DNA from: DATKEG01 sp035544515
Lineage (GTDB): Bacteria; Acidobacteriota; Vicinamibacteria; Fen-336
Direction of reading: 5' to 3'
Assembly: GCA_035544515.1 (NCBI GenBank)
Contig: DATKEG010000266.1
Span: 1 to 23,595, forward strand
Length of the DNA: 23,595 nucleotides
Made by a program: the position numbers and the translations under genes. Positions 15,059 to 23,595 of this stretch are shown in pieces. How positions within the stretch are numbered: the stretch's first letter is position 1; every line of letters begins with the position of its first letter. The notes beneath the pieces were generated by a model. It saw only the letters and a program-made list of their open reading frames with translations, was not told where the DNA came from and searched no databases.

Positions 15059-16431
15059 AGCTCTGGGGCGGGAACTACACCGGCGATCCGGACCGGGACT
15101 TCTGGGAGTTCAACCGGTCCTTCCCCTTCGATCGCCGGCTGCTCCACGAGGAGATCGCCGCCTCACGCGCCTACGCGCGCGCTCTCGGCCGGTGCCGGGC
15201 CATCCCCGCCGACGAGGCCGACGCCCTCGACGCGGCCCTCGAGCGCATCGCCAAGCACGCGCTGGCCGAGCCGTCGTCTCTCGCCCTCGACGTGGAGGAC
15301 GTCCACAGCTTCGTGGAGACGCGGCTCGGCGAGGAGATCGGCGAGCTGGCTGGGCAGGGGCACCTCGGCCGCAGCCGCAACGAGCAGGCGGTCACCGCCC
15401 TGCGCCTGTGGATCCGGGCCGCCCTCGACCGGTTGCGCGGGACGACCGCGGGCCTGGTGGAGGCGCTGTGCGCGCAGGGCGAAGCGGGAGCGGACGCCGT
15501 GATGCCGGGTTACACCCACACCCGGGCCGCCGAGCCCATCACCTTCGGCCACCTCGCGGCCGCGCACGCCTGGGGCCTGGTGCGCGATTTCGAGCGGCTC
15601 GGCGATGGGCGGCGGCGCGTCAACGTGCTGCCGCTGGGCTCGGGCGCGCTCGCGGGCACGGCCCTGCCTCTCGACCGCGAGGCCCTGGCCCGGGATCTCG
15701 GCTTCGACGCGGTCTCCCCCAACGCGCTCGACGCGGTCATGGACCGCGACTTCGCCGCCGAGTTCGTCTTCGCCTGCGCGCAGGTCCAGACCCACCTGTC
15801 GCGCCTGGCCGAGGACCTCATCTGGCTCTCCTCTCCCGAGTTCGGCTTCTTCACCCTGCCCGAGGCCTACACCACGGGCTCGAGCCTGATGCCCCAGAAG
15901 AAGAACCCGGACGCGCTGGAGCTCGTGCGCGGCAAGGCCGCGCGTGTGGACGCCGATCTGCTCCGGCTGCTGGTCTTGATGAAGTCCTTGCCCGCCGGCT
16001 ACCAGAAGGACCTGCAGGAAGACAAGGAGGCGGTCTTCGACGCCGCGGACACGGCCGCCCTCTCGCTGCAGGTGATGACGGGTGTGGTGGCGGGCCTCGG
16101 CCTCGACCGCGAGGCCATGCGCCGCGGCGCCTCACGCGAGGAGATGATGGCGGCCGGGCTCGCGGTGGCGCTCGCGCGCGGCGGGATGCCGTTTCGCAAG
16201 GCGCACGCCCTCGTGGGATCGCTGGTGGCCGAGGCGCAGCGCTCGGGGACGACCCTGCGCGAGGCAGCCGCCCGCGCGCTGCCCGCCCACGCGCCCGCCC
16301 TCCTCGGCAGCCTCGAGCGGATCTTCGATCCGGACGAAGCGGTGCGCGCCAAGTCCGCGCCCGGCGGCACCGCGCCCGACGCGGTGCGCGTGTCGCTGGC
16401 CGCGGCGCGCGAGCGCGTGCGTCACGCCTGA
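15055..16431 (+). CDS. argH: Argininosuccinate lyase
   Basis: A 458-residue fumarase/aspartase superfamily enzyme that splits argininosuccinate into arginine and fumarate, the last pathway step. The N-terminus MKLWGGNYTGDPDRDFWEFN is canonical. VEDVHSFVETRLGE and GHLGRSRNEQ are conserved substrate regions, and the family signature GSSLMPQKKNPD is at residues 275-286. The start GTG 15055 overlaps the stop of the GxxExxY gene (GTGA), with AAAGGG upstream at the repeat edge. The stop is only 4 nt from the convergent exported isomerase-like gene, with no terminator between. Confidence 0.98.
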   Translation: MKLWGGNYTGDPDRDFWEFNRSFPFDRRLLHEEIAASRAYARALGRCRAIPADEADALDAALERIAKHALAEPSSLALDVEDVHSFVETRLGEEIGELAGQGHLGRSRNEQAVTALRLWIRAALDRLRGTTAGLVEALCAQGEAGADAVMPGYTHTRAAEPITFGHLAAAHAWGLVRDFERLGDGRRRVNVLPLGSGALAGTALPLDREALARDLGFDAVSPNALDAVMDRDFAAEFVFACAQVQTHLSRLAEDLIWLSSPEFGFFTLPEAYTTGSSLMPQKKNPDALELVRGKAARVDADLLRLLVLMKSLPAGYQKDLQEDKEAVFDAADTAALSLQVMTGVVAGLGLDREAMRRGASREEMMAAGLAVALARGGMPFRKAHALVGSLVAEAQRSGTTLREAAARALPAHAPALLGSLERIFDPDEAVRAKSAPGGTAPDAVRVSLAAARERVRHA

Positions 16432-16435
16432 GGGG

Positions 16436-17287
16436 TCAGCTCGCCATTCCCGCCAGCAGCCCGCGCGTGTACCCGATCGACTCCGCCAGGCCCGGCAGGG
16501 GATCGTTCTCGTCCTTCTCGTACTCGAAGCTGAACAGGTGCGCGAAGCGGACGTCGAGCGTGGCCTGCAGGATGGACTTCAGGTCGAGCACCCCGCGCCC
16601 GCACTCCACCGTCTTGCCGTCGGGCGCCGTGCTGCCGATGTCCTTGAAGTGGAGGTCGTAGAGCCGGTCCTTGTACTTGCGGATGGCCTCGGCCGGGTCC
16701 ACCTTGGCGCGCGCGGTGTGGCCGACGTCGATGCAGAACCCGATGCGCCGGTCGTACTTCTCCACCGCCTTCCACACGTCGTGCGGCGAGGAGAACCGCT
16801 TGTCCTCGGGGCCGTGGTTGTGGATGGCCAGCTTGATGTCGAACTCCTTCACCATGGCGTCCAGGATCGGCATGGAGTCCGGGTGCGGGCTGCAGACGAT
16901 GGTGGGCAGGCCGGTGTCGCGCGCGTACTCGAAGGCCTGGCGCACGTTGGCCGGGTCGTTCTGCATGGTGACGTTGCCGCAGGAGAGGGGCGTGATGCCG
17001 GCCGCCTTGAACTTGGCGGCCACCGCCCGGCGCTCCTCGGCGCTGCTGGTGAGCGGGAGATGGAAGTCCTTGATCGACACGTAGGACAGGCCCACGCGCC
17101 GGATGGCCTCGATGGCGGCGTCGAGCGGCAGCTTGCGCAGCGTGTACGAGGCCACGCCGGCCTTGAGGCCGCGCCAGCCGTCCGACGGCGCGGCCGACGC
17201 GCCCGCGGTCCGCGCACCGCCCAGGGGCAGGCCCGCCGCGGCCAACGCCCCCGCCTTCACCACCTCGCGACGTGTGAGAGATCTCAT
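16436..17287 (-). CDS. Tat-exported sugar phosphate isomerase/epimerase-like TIM-barrel protein
   Basis: A 283-residue protein. The N-terminus MRSLTRREVVKAGALAAAGL is a twin-arginine signal of the kind seen on many exported oxidoreductases and sugar epimerases. The rest resembles the xylose-isomerase-like TIM barrel (AP_endonuc_2), with possible metal-ligand segments IHNHGPED, CIDVGHTA, LHFKDIG and FEYEKD near the expected strand ends. Members isomerise or epimerise sugars, often in carbohydrate use, but the substrate cannot be read here. It follows the S9 peptidase by 10 nt, and TGAGGAGGGTCGC gives a ribosome binding site overlapping that gene's stop. Confidence 0.87.
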   Translation of the reverse strand: MRSLTRREVVKAGALAAAGLPLGGARTAGASAAPSDGWRGLKAGVASYTLRKLPLDAAIEAIRRVGLSYVSIKDFHLPLTSSAEERRAVAAKFKAAGITPLSCGNVTMQNDPANVRQAFEYARDTGLPTIVCSPHPDSMPILDAMVKEFDIKLAIHNHGPEDKRFSSPHDVWKAVEKYDRRIGFCIDVGHTARAKVDPAEAIRKYKDRLYDLHFKDIGSTAPDGKTVECGRGVLDLKSILQATLDVRFAHLFSFEYEKDENDPLPGLAESIGYTRGLLAGMAS

Positions 17288-17297
17288 GCGACCCTCC

Positions 17298-19229
<1,932 letters not shown>

Positions 19230-19354
19230 GGCGAGTCTCCTCAGGTGGTGCGCGGCGCGCCCCCGCGCGCCGGCTCCCGTATCGTGTCCCAGCGCGCGGC
19301 CGCTGGCAACCGCTCCTATGGTAGTGTCCCGGCACATCCACTGGAGGTCCTTTC
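19230..19354. promoter_or_regulatory. Divergent intergenic region, promoters expected
   Basis: This 125-bp gap separates the divergent S9 peptidase and MBL-fold genes and must hold both promoters. TATGGT and TAGTGT near 19317-19327 are -10-like for the plus strand, but no -35 at proper spacing is convincing. GGAGG lies before the MBL start. A GC-rich inverted stretch (GGCGCGC/GCGCGCC) sits near 19255-19270. Confidence 0.4.
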
Positions 19355-20341
19355 ATGGGCGCCACCCTGCTGCTCTCCCTCCTCCTGTCCCCCGCCCCGG
19401 CCGCCCCGCCGGACGCCACACCGCAACATCATCAGCGGAAGCCCGACGAGCGCTTCCGTCTTCAGCCGCTGATGGGCGGCGTACATGCGCTCTACGGCCG
19501 CGGCGGCAACGTGGGCTTCCTGGTGGGCCCCGACGCGGTGCTGGTCGTGGATTCGCAGTACCAGGACATGGCTCCGGGCATCGTGGAGCAGATCCGGAGC
19601 GTCACCGACAAGCCCATCAAGTACCTGGTCAACACGCACCATCACGGCGACCACACCGGCGGGAACGACACCTTCCGGCCCCTCGCCGTGATCATCGCCC
19701 ACGACAACGTGCGCAAGCGGATGTTGGCCTCGCCGCAGGCCATCCTGCGCGACTACCCCGCGTGGGTGGCCGAGGCGCGCCAGGCCGGCAACGAGGCGCG
19801 CGCGAAGCAGCTCGAGGAGCAGATCGAGTGGGCGAGGAAGGTGAAGGTCGAGGAGATCCCGGCTCCGGTCGTGACCTACGACCACGAGCTGCGCGTTCAC
19901 GTCGGCGGGGAGACGATCGAGGTGTGGCACACGCCGCCCGCGCACACCGACGGCGACAGCGTCGTCTTCTTCCGGAACGCGAACGTCCTGCACATGGGCG
20001 ACCTGTTCTTCCACAAGGTCGTCCCGTTCATCGACGTCCGCAGCGGTGGCTCGCCGTCCGGCTACCTCGGGGCCCTCGACGCGGTGATCGCCCGCGTGCC
20101 CGCCGACGTGACCATCATCCCCGGACACGGCGAGGTGACCGACCTCGACGGTCTGCGCGGGTTGCGCCGGTACGTCACCGACGTGATCGACGCCGCGAAG
20201 AAGGCCAAGGCGGCCGGCCGCACGAAGGAGCAGTTCCTGGCCGAGGTGGACCTGCCCGCGTACCGCGAGTACCAGGGCTACCCGGACCGCTTCAAGGCCA
20301 ACGCCACGGCCGCCTGGGATGAGCTGGGCTCCGAGCCCTGA
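19355..20341 (+). CDS. Exported metallo-beta-lactamase-fold hydrolase
   Basis: A 328-residue protein with a signal peptide (MGATLLLSLLLSPAPAAPPD). The zinc motif HxHxDH is present as H95-H-H97-G-D99-H100 in NTHHHGDHTGGND. Further ligands are H197 (PPAHTDGD), D216 (HMGDLFF) and H258 (IPGHGEV), so both metal sites look complete. The broader family includes beta-lactamases, quinoprotein-relay and other hydrolases. The class cannot be fixed by eye, and a resistance role should not be assumed. GGAGG precedes ATG 19355. A DUF72 gene follows after 16 nt. Confidence 0.9.
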   Translation: MGATLLLSLLLSPAPAAPPDATPQHHQRKPDERFRLQPLMGGVHALYGRGGNVGFLVGPDAVLVVDSQYQDMAPGIVEQIRSVTDKPIKYLVNTHHHGDHTGGNDTFRPLAVIIAHDNVRKRMLASPQAILRDYPAWVAEARQAGNEARAKQLEEQIEWARKVKVEEIPAPVVTYDHELRVHVGGETIEVWHTPPAHTDGDSVVFFRNANVLHMGDLFFHKVVPFIDVRSGGSPSGYLGALDAVIARVPADVTIIPGHGEVTDLDGLRGLRRYVTDVIDAAKKAKAAGRTKEQFLAEVDLPAYREYQGYPDRFKANATAAWDELGSEP

Positions 20342-20357
20342 CGGCGCGGCTCGTCCC

Positions 20358-21065
20358 ATGCGCGTGCTGGTCGGCACGAGCGGCTACAGCTACAAGCCCT
20401 GGAAGGGACGCTTCTACCCCGAGAAGCTGCCCGACGCGCAGATGCTCGGCTTCTACGCGACCCGCTTCCCGACCGTGGAGATCAACAACACGTTCTACCG
20501 CATGCCCGCGCCGGCCCTGCTCGAGAAGTGGGCGGCCGAGACGCCCGAGCGCTTCACGTTCGTGCTCAAGGCCCCGCAGCGCATCACGCACCAGAAGCGC
20601 CTGGGCGACGTGGGCGCGGACGTCTCCTACTTCCTGGAGACGGCGGGCGCGCTCGGCGCGAAGCTCGGCCCCGTGCTCTACCAGCTCCCGCCCTACATGA
20701 AGAAGGACCTGGACCGGCTGCGGGTGTTCCTGGAGCGCCTGCCGGCGGCTCCGCCGGCCGCGTTCGAGTTCCGCCACGAGTCGTGGTTCGACGACGAGGT
20801 GATCTCCACCCTGCGCGAGCACGGCCGCGCCCTGTGCCTCGCCGACGTGGACGAGGAGGGCAAAGGCGGCGACCTCGTGCCCACCGCCTCCTGGGGCTAC
20901 CTGCGCCTGCGGCGCGCCGACTACTCCGACGCCGACCTGGCCAACTGGGCGGACCGCGTCCGGGCCCAACCCTGGGAGCGGGCGTTCGTGTTCTTCAAGC
21001 ACGAGGACGAGGCCAGGGGCCCGGACCTGGCGGAGCGGCTGTCCCGCCTGCTCGGGAGCACGTGA
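20358..21065 (+). CDS. DUF72 family TIM-barrel protein
   Basis: A 235-residue protein of the DUF72 (YecE-like) family. The N-terminus MRVLVGTSGYSYKPWKGRFY and the later VEINNTFYRMP, FTFVLKAPQRITH, FEFRHESWFD and FVFFKHEDEARGP are typical of the group. The start 20358 is preferred over an in-frame ATG at 20319, since the latter would overlap the upstream gene and adds nothing conserved. The biochemical role of the family is not established to my knowledge. It is probably co-transcribed with the MBL-fold gene 16 nt upstream. Confidence 0.9.
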   Translation: MRVLVGTSGYSYKPWKGRFYPEKLPDAQMLGFYATRFPTVEINNTFYRMPAPALLEKWAAETPERFTFVLKAPQRITHQKRLGDVGADVSYFLETAGALGAKLGPVLYQLPPYMKKDLDRLRVFLERLPAAPPAAFEFRHESWFDDEVISTLREHGRALCLADVDEEGKGGDLVPTASWGYLRLRRADYSDADLANWADRVRAQPWERAFVFFKHEDEARGPDLAERLSRLLGST

Positions 21066-21072
21066 GCGGTTG

Positions 21073-21097
21073 TTAACGGCGGCGGCGGCCGGACGTA
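21073..21097 (+). promoter_or_regulatory. Putative ECF-sigma promoter
   Basis: TTAAC (21073-21077), a 16-bp spacer and CGTA (21094-21097) match the AAC-N16-CGTA/CGTC layout common to ECF sigma promoters. It stands before the membrane-protein/ECF-sigma/membrane-protein gene set, suggesting autoregulation. Pattern inference only. Confidence 0.45.
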
Positions 21098-21118
21098 TGA
21101 ACCGGCAACGGAGGCCGC

Positions 21119-21547
21119 ATGAGCACGCAGATCGCCGCCATCACCATCGCCCAGTTCGCGTTCTGGGCCCTGGTCATCTGGGTGGTCGCCACCCGCCTGC
21201 AGGAACGGGCCCGCATGCGCATGGAGCTGCAGATGCGGCTGGTGGACCGCTTCGCGTCGCCGGCCGAGCTGCAGCAGTTCCTGGAGAGCGAGGGCGGCCG
21301 CAAGCTCCTCGGATCGCTCTCCCCGCGGCAGAGCACGCTCCCCCGCATCCTCCTGGCCGTGCAGGCGGGCGTGGTGCTGACGGCGCTGGGCAGCGGGTTC
21401 ATCATCGGCGGGGACCGGGACCTCGAGCCGGCGGGAGGGGCGCTGGTCGCGCTCGGCCTCGGCCTGCTCGCGTCCGCGCTCGTCTCGTGGGTCCTCGCCC
21501 GCATGTGGGGGCTGCTGCCGGATGCGCGTACACGCGCTGAGCGCTGA
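21119..21547 (+). CDS. Small membrane protein preceding an ECF sigma factor
   Basis: A 142-residue protein. ATG 21119 is preceded by ACGGAGG. Hydrophobic segments lie at about residues 5-25, 77-97 and 105-130. Between the first two is a charged amphipathic stretch, RMELQMRLVDRFASPAELQQFLE, likely cytoplasmic. No enzymatic motif is recognised. It precedes an ECF sigma factor by about 30 nt (or overlaps it, depending on the sigma start) and is followed by another small membrane protein after the sigma gene. A role in sensing or holding the sigma factor is possible but unproven. Confidence 0.75.
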   Translation: MSTQIAAITIAQFAFWALVIWVVATRLQERARMRMELQMRLVDRFASPAELQQFLESEGGRKLLGSLSPRQSTLPRILLAVQAGVVLTALGSGFIIGGDRDLEPAGGALVALGLGLLASALVSWVLARMWGLLPDARTRAER

Positions 21548-21578
21548 GCCCGCGGCCGCACGCGCCGCCGCGCAGGCC

Positions 21579-22079
21579 ATGGACGAGCCGGAGTTCCTGG
21601 AGCTGTACGAGCGCACGGCCCGCCGCCTGCGGGCCTACCTCCGGCGCCTCACCGGCGACGCCAGCCTGGCGGACGACGTGGTGCAGGAGGCCTACCTGCG
21701 CCTGCTCCAGTACGCGCGCCTGGGCGCGTCGGACGGCGAGCGCGTCGCCTTCCTCTATCGCGCCGCCACAAACCTCGTCTACGACCACTGGCGGCGGAAG
21801 CGCCGCGAAGGCGCCGGCCTGCGCTCGATGCCGTGGGGACCGCACGAGCCCTTACCGGTCACGCTGGACCCGGACATGGCGAAGGTCTTCGAGCGACTGT
21901 CGCCGCGCGACCGCGCGCTGCTCTGGCTCACGCACGTGGAGGGGTGGAGCCACGCCGAGGTGGCGGGTATCCTGGGCTTGAACGCGCTCAGCGTGCGCGT
22001 GCTGGCGTTCCGGGCGCGGGCGGCGCTGGCCCGACACATCCGGCGGGCGGGATTGCAGCCGCGGGGAGGATCGTCGTGA
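21579..22079 (+). CDS. ECF-subfamily RNA polymerase sigma factor
   Basis: A 166-residue sigma factor with only regions 2 and 4. Region 2 includes LADDVVQEAYLRLLQYARL and the FLYRAATNLVYDHWRRKRR segment that contacts the -10 element. Region 4 includes LSPRDRALLWLTHVEGWSHAEVAGILGLNALSVRVLAFRAR, whose helix-turn-helix reads the -35 element. The start 21579 (MDEPEFLELYERT) fits the family boundary. An in-frame ATG at 21522 would add an Ala-rich 19-residue extension and overlap the upstream gene. The stop overlaps the next gene as GTGA, a coupling common between ECF factors and their inhibitors. Confidence 0.92.
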   Translation: MDEPEFLELYERTARRLRAYLRRLTGDASLADDVVQEAYLRLLQYARLGASDGERVAFLYRAATNLVYDHWRRKRREGAGLRSMPWGPHEPLPVTLDPDMAKVFERLSPRDRALLWLTHVEGWSHAEVAGILGLNALSVRVLAFRARAALARHIRRAGLQPRGGSS

Positions 22080-22399
22080 GCGGACCCGACCGTGACGATG
22101 TCGTCGCGACCTTCATGCGCGCGCTGGCCAACGAGCCGGCGGCCGACGGGCGTCCCCTGCCCGATCCGCAGGGCATCCTGCGCCGCGCCCGCCTGCGCGA
22201 GCGCCTCGCGGAAGAGCAGGCCAAAGCCGACCGCGCCACGCGGCCCGTCCTGATCGCGGCCCTGCTGGGCCCCTTCGCCGCCGCCCTGGCCCTGACCGCG
22301 CTGCCCACGGCCGGCGGCCTCGCTTCGCTCGCGACGACGGGTGTTCTCTGTGCGCTGGCCTCGTCGCTGGCGCTGGGAATGGCCCTGGCGGAGGAGTGA
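22076..22399 (+). CDS. Small membrane protein, candidate anti-sigma factor
   Basis: A 107-residue protein starting at GTG 22076, overlapping the sigma factor stop (GTGA). The first 60 or so residues are charged and cytoplasmic-like (DPQGILRRARLRERLAEEQAKA). Two hydrophobic helices follow, at about 62-79 and 82-103. It has no zinc-binding HxxxCxxC anti-sigma motif. Position and topology suggest it holds or tunes the ECF factor at the membrane, but there is no direct sequence signature. It converges on a minus-strand gene 18 nt away. Confidence 0.7.
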   Translation: MSGPDRDDVVATFMRALANEPAADGRPLPDPQGILRRARLRERLAEEQAKADRATRPVLIAALLGPFAAALALTALPTAGGLASLATTGVLCALASSLALGMALAEE

Positions 22400-22417
22400 G
22401 GCGCGCACTATCCGGCG

Positions 22418-22888
22418 TCACCTCGCGGCCGCGCGACGAGTGGCGCGAAACGAAACGAAGGGCCGCTTCCACGTCTTGCCCCCGTCGTACGAGCGATCGA
22501 GCGTGAAGGAGAAACCATCGGCGGAGACGTCGTGGTATCGGCCTTGTTCCATCAACTCACCGCCGGGATCCCTGCCTTGACCCGTCGTGCGGACTTCGCC
22601 ATCGACGACTTCCGCGCGCAACGCGCTGTAGCCCTCGACGTTCGCCATCATCCACACCACGTACCACACGTCACTGCCGGGCACGTAGGTTCGGAAGCTC
22701 GCGCCCCGAAAGTTGACCTGTCCTGCCTCGTCCAGGTGGCGGATCTCGTCGAAGAGTGCGGTACGGTCCAGGATCCGGCGCACTTGCGATATCGCGCGCC
22801 GGCCGGCCGTGCTTCCCTCAGGCATGACGAGCATCGCGATGTCCCATTCGCCAAGGAGGAAATCAAAGGCGCTGGCGTTCCGGCCCAT
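22418..22888 (-). CDS. DUF1579-like protein
   Basis: A 156-residue soluble protein opening MGRNASAFDFLLGEWDIAM. This resembles the FDFxxGxW opening of DUF1579 and similar small beta-barrel proteins, with later strands such as FRGASFRTYVPGSDVWYVVWMM and FSFTLDRSYDGGKTW. The start ATG 22888 is chosen because GGAGGTGA lies 5 nt upstream. GTG 22897 and ATG 22894 would place that site on top of or beside the start. The ribosome binding site contains the TGA stop of the upstream MOSC gene (22896-22894). Function unknown. This region is less GC-rich than the rest of the window. Confidence 0.78.
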   Translation of the reverse strand: MGRNASAFDFLLGEWDIAMLVMPEGSTAGRRAISQVRRILDRTALFDEIRHLDEAGQVNFRGASFRTYVPGSDVWYVVWMMANVEGYSALRAEVVDGEVRTTGQGRDPGGELMEQGRYHDVSADGFSFTLDRSYDGGKTWKRPFVSFRATRRAAAR

Positions 22889-22893
22889 CTTCA

Positions 22894-23595
22894 TCACCTC
22901 CGCCTGTGTGACTCGAAGAATATGGGCTGCCCTACCGTGAGGCGCCCGCGTCGAGTGACTGTGCCGTAAACCCCAGCCTTGTTGTCTCGCACCCGAACGA
23001 TGGCCTTCAGCACATCGGCGGCGGGGCGTGCCGAGTCAGGGTCGAAGTTCACCATCGCGCAGCGCTCGTCGCACGCAGTGATGCCTATGGCGGCGGCTTC
23101 GCTCGTCTCGCCGAACGAGAGGACGCCTCCCACCCATTCGTCCTCCTCGAAGGGGACTGATCGAGACGACGCGACGAGGATGTTCGGCCGGAATCTTCGG
23201 ACGTCTGGGCGCTGCGCGGTGAGCCTCCCGACTTCGCCGACGGTGGCGGAGGTCATCACCGAGATGCTGGCTTCGTCGAAGATGCCACGGCTGAGGTACA
23301 TCATCCGCACCGGTGACCCGTGGCGCCGACCGACCTCCGTCGCCAGCTCTTGGCCGAAGACAGCCAGCTCCTCTCCTTCTGGCGTGCGAACGTGCGTCGG
23401 GAGGTTTCCGCTGACGGCGGGCTCCCGACGCTGGGGGACAAAGAGGATCAGCTCCCGGAAGCTTGCTGGCGGTCAGCCAGGGGAAGCCACCTCGATCGTC
23501 AGCCCGATGGAAGGCCAGGCGCCGATCGCCGTCAAGGCCGTGCCAGCCCAGGTCGGCGATCTCGAGACGTTCGCCGCTCATGGACTTCACTGGGT
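22894..23595 (-). pseudogene. Frameshifted MOSC-domain protein, N-terminus beyond window
   Basis: Two minus-strand frames encode consecutive parts of one MOSC protein. From the window edge the frame reads YPVKSMSGERLEIADLGWHG, GLDGDRRLAF and FPWLTASKLP. It then loses the family pattern at a GGG run (plus-strand CCC 23454-23456). Skipping one base restores ELILFVPQRREP and continues through VRTPEGEELAVFG, SISVMTSATVGEV, DVRRFRPNILV and the conserved CDERCAMVNFDPDS to the stop at 22894. MOSC proteins bind sulfur-carrying ligands in molybdenum-cofactor-type chemistry. The single extra base may be a true inactivating mutation or a sequencing error. The first codons (before YPVKSM) lie outside the window. 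Confidence 0.85.

Noticed and set aside
19230..19337. Longer N-terminus for the S9 peptidase
   Set aside because: It would bury the clear signal peptide starting at 19229 and has no ribosome binding site as good as GAGGAG before 19229.
21522..21578. Longer N-terminus for the ECF sigma factor (ATG 21522)
   Set aside because: The extra 19 residues are Ala-rich and overlap the previous gene, and conserved sequence begins after ATG 21579. Not fully excluded, because overlap starts are common in this genome.

Overview
The window is very GC-rich (clearly above 65% by eye, with strong G/C third positions) and densely coded on both strands. It reads as bacterial chromosome, not phage or plasmid. The lepA-lepB-DUF4845-like block, the arginine cluster with a short GNAT-type ArgA, the secreted S9 peptidase, the Tat-exported TIM-barrel protein and the ECF sigma module are most like an Acidobacteriota or similar soil lineage. 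Myxococcota or Methylomirabilota-like phyla cannot be excluded. This placement rests on gene content and style, not on a search.

Layout. 1-845 (minus): a CheY-like response regulator followed by the start of a CheA-like kinase, with a recognisable sigma70-type promoter. 982-3169 (plus): a membrane-anchored M15 peptidase with a calcium-loop-like insert, a zinc-ribbon membrane protein and a small unknown protein. 3281-6283 (plus): lepA, lepB and a DUF4845-like protein, closed by strong hairpins. 6474-8259 (minus): a short/branched-chain acyl-CoA dehydrogenase and a cyclodeaminase-type protein. 8335-16431 (plus): the arginine operon argC-argB-argD-argA(short GNAT)-argG-argJ-[GxxExxY]-argH. 16436-19229 (minus): an exported S9 peptidase and an exported sugar-phosphate-isomerase-like protein. 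19355-21065 (plus): an exported metallo-beta-lactamase-fold hydrolase and a DUF72 protein. 21073-22399 (plus): an ECF-type promoter, a small membrane protein, an ECF sigma factor and a second small membrane protein. 22418-23595 (minus): a DUF1579-like protein and a frameshifted MOSC-domain gene running off the edge, in DNA of visibly lower GC.

The most striking find is in front of argC. A near-consensus promoter (TTGACA, 16 bp, TATATT) is followed at once by a 25-codon reading frame with eight arginine codons. A perfect intrinsic terminator comes next, and then argC. A segment inside the leader frame (8430-8440) can pair with the 5' arm of the terminator as an antiterminator. These are the parts expected of a ribosome-mediated transcription attenuator that senses arginine. 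No argR is present, and ArgB lacks the N-terminal extension of arginine-inhibited kinases, so this leader may be the main local arginine sensor.

The second find is a GxxExxY (PD-(D/E)XK-like) gene between argJ and argH. It is bounded by 19-bp perfect inverted repeats built from tandem units of about 9-10 bp (CGCAGAG core). Degenerate copies of the same repeat lie before lepA, argC and argG. Two of them have been absorbed into reading frames, as the C-terminal tails of ArgA and of the GxxExxY protein. Elsewhere the arg genes are joined by TTGA, ATGA and GTGA stop/start overlaps, so translation is probably coupled along the whole operon. argF is absent from the cluster.
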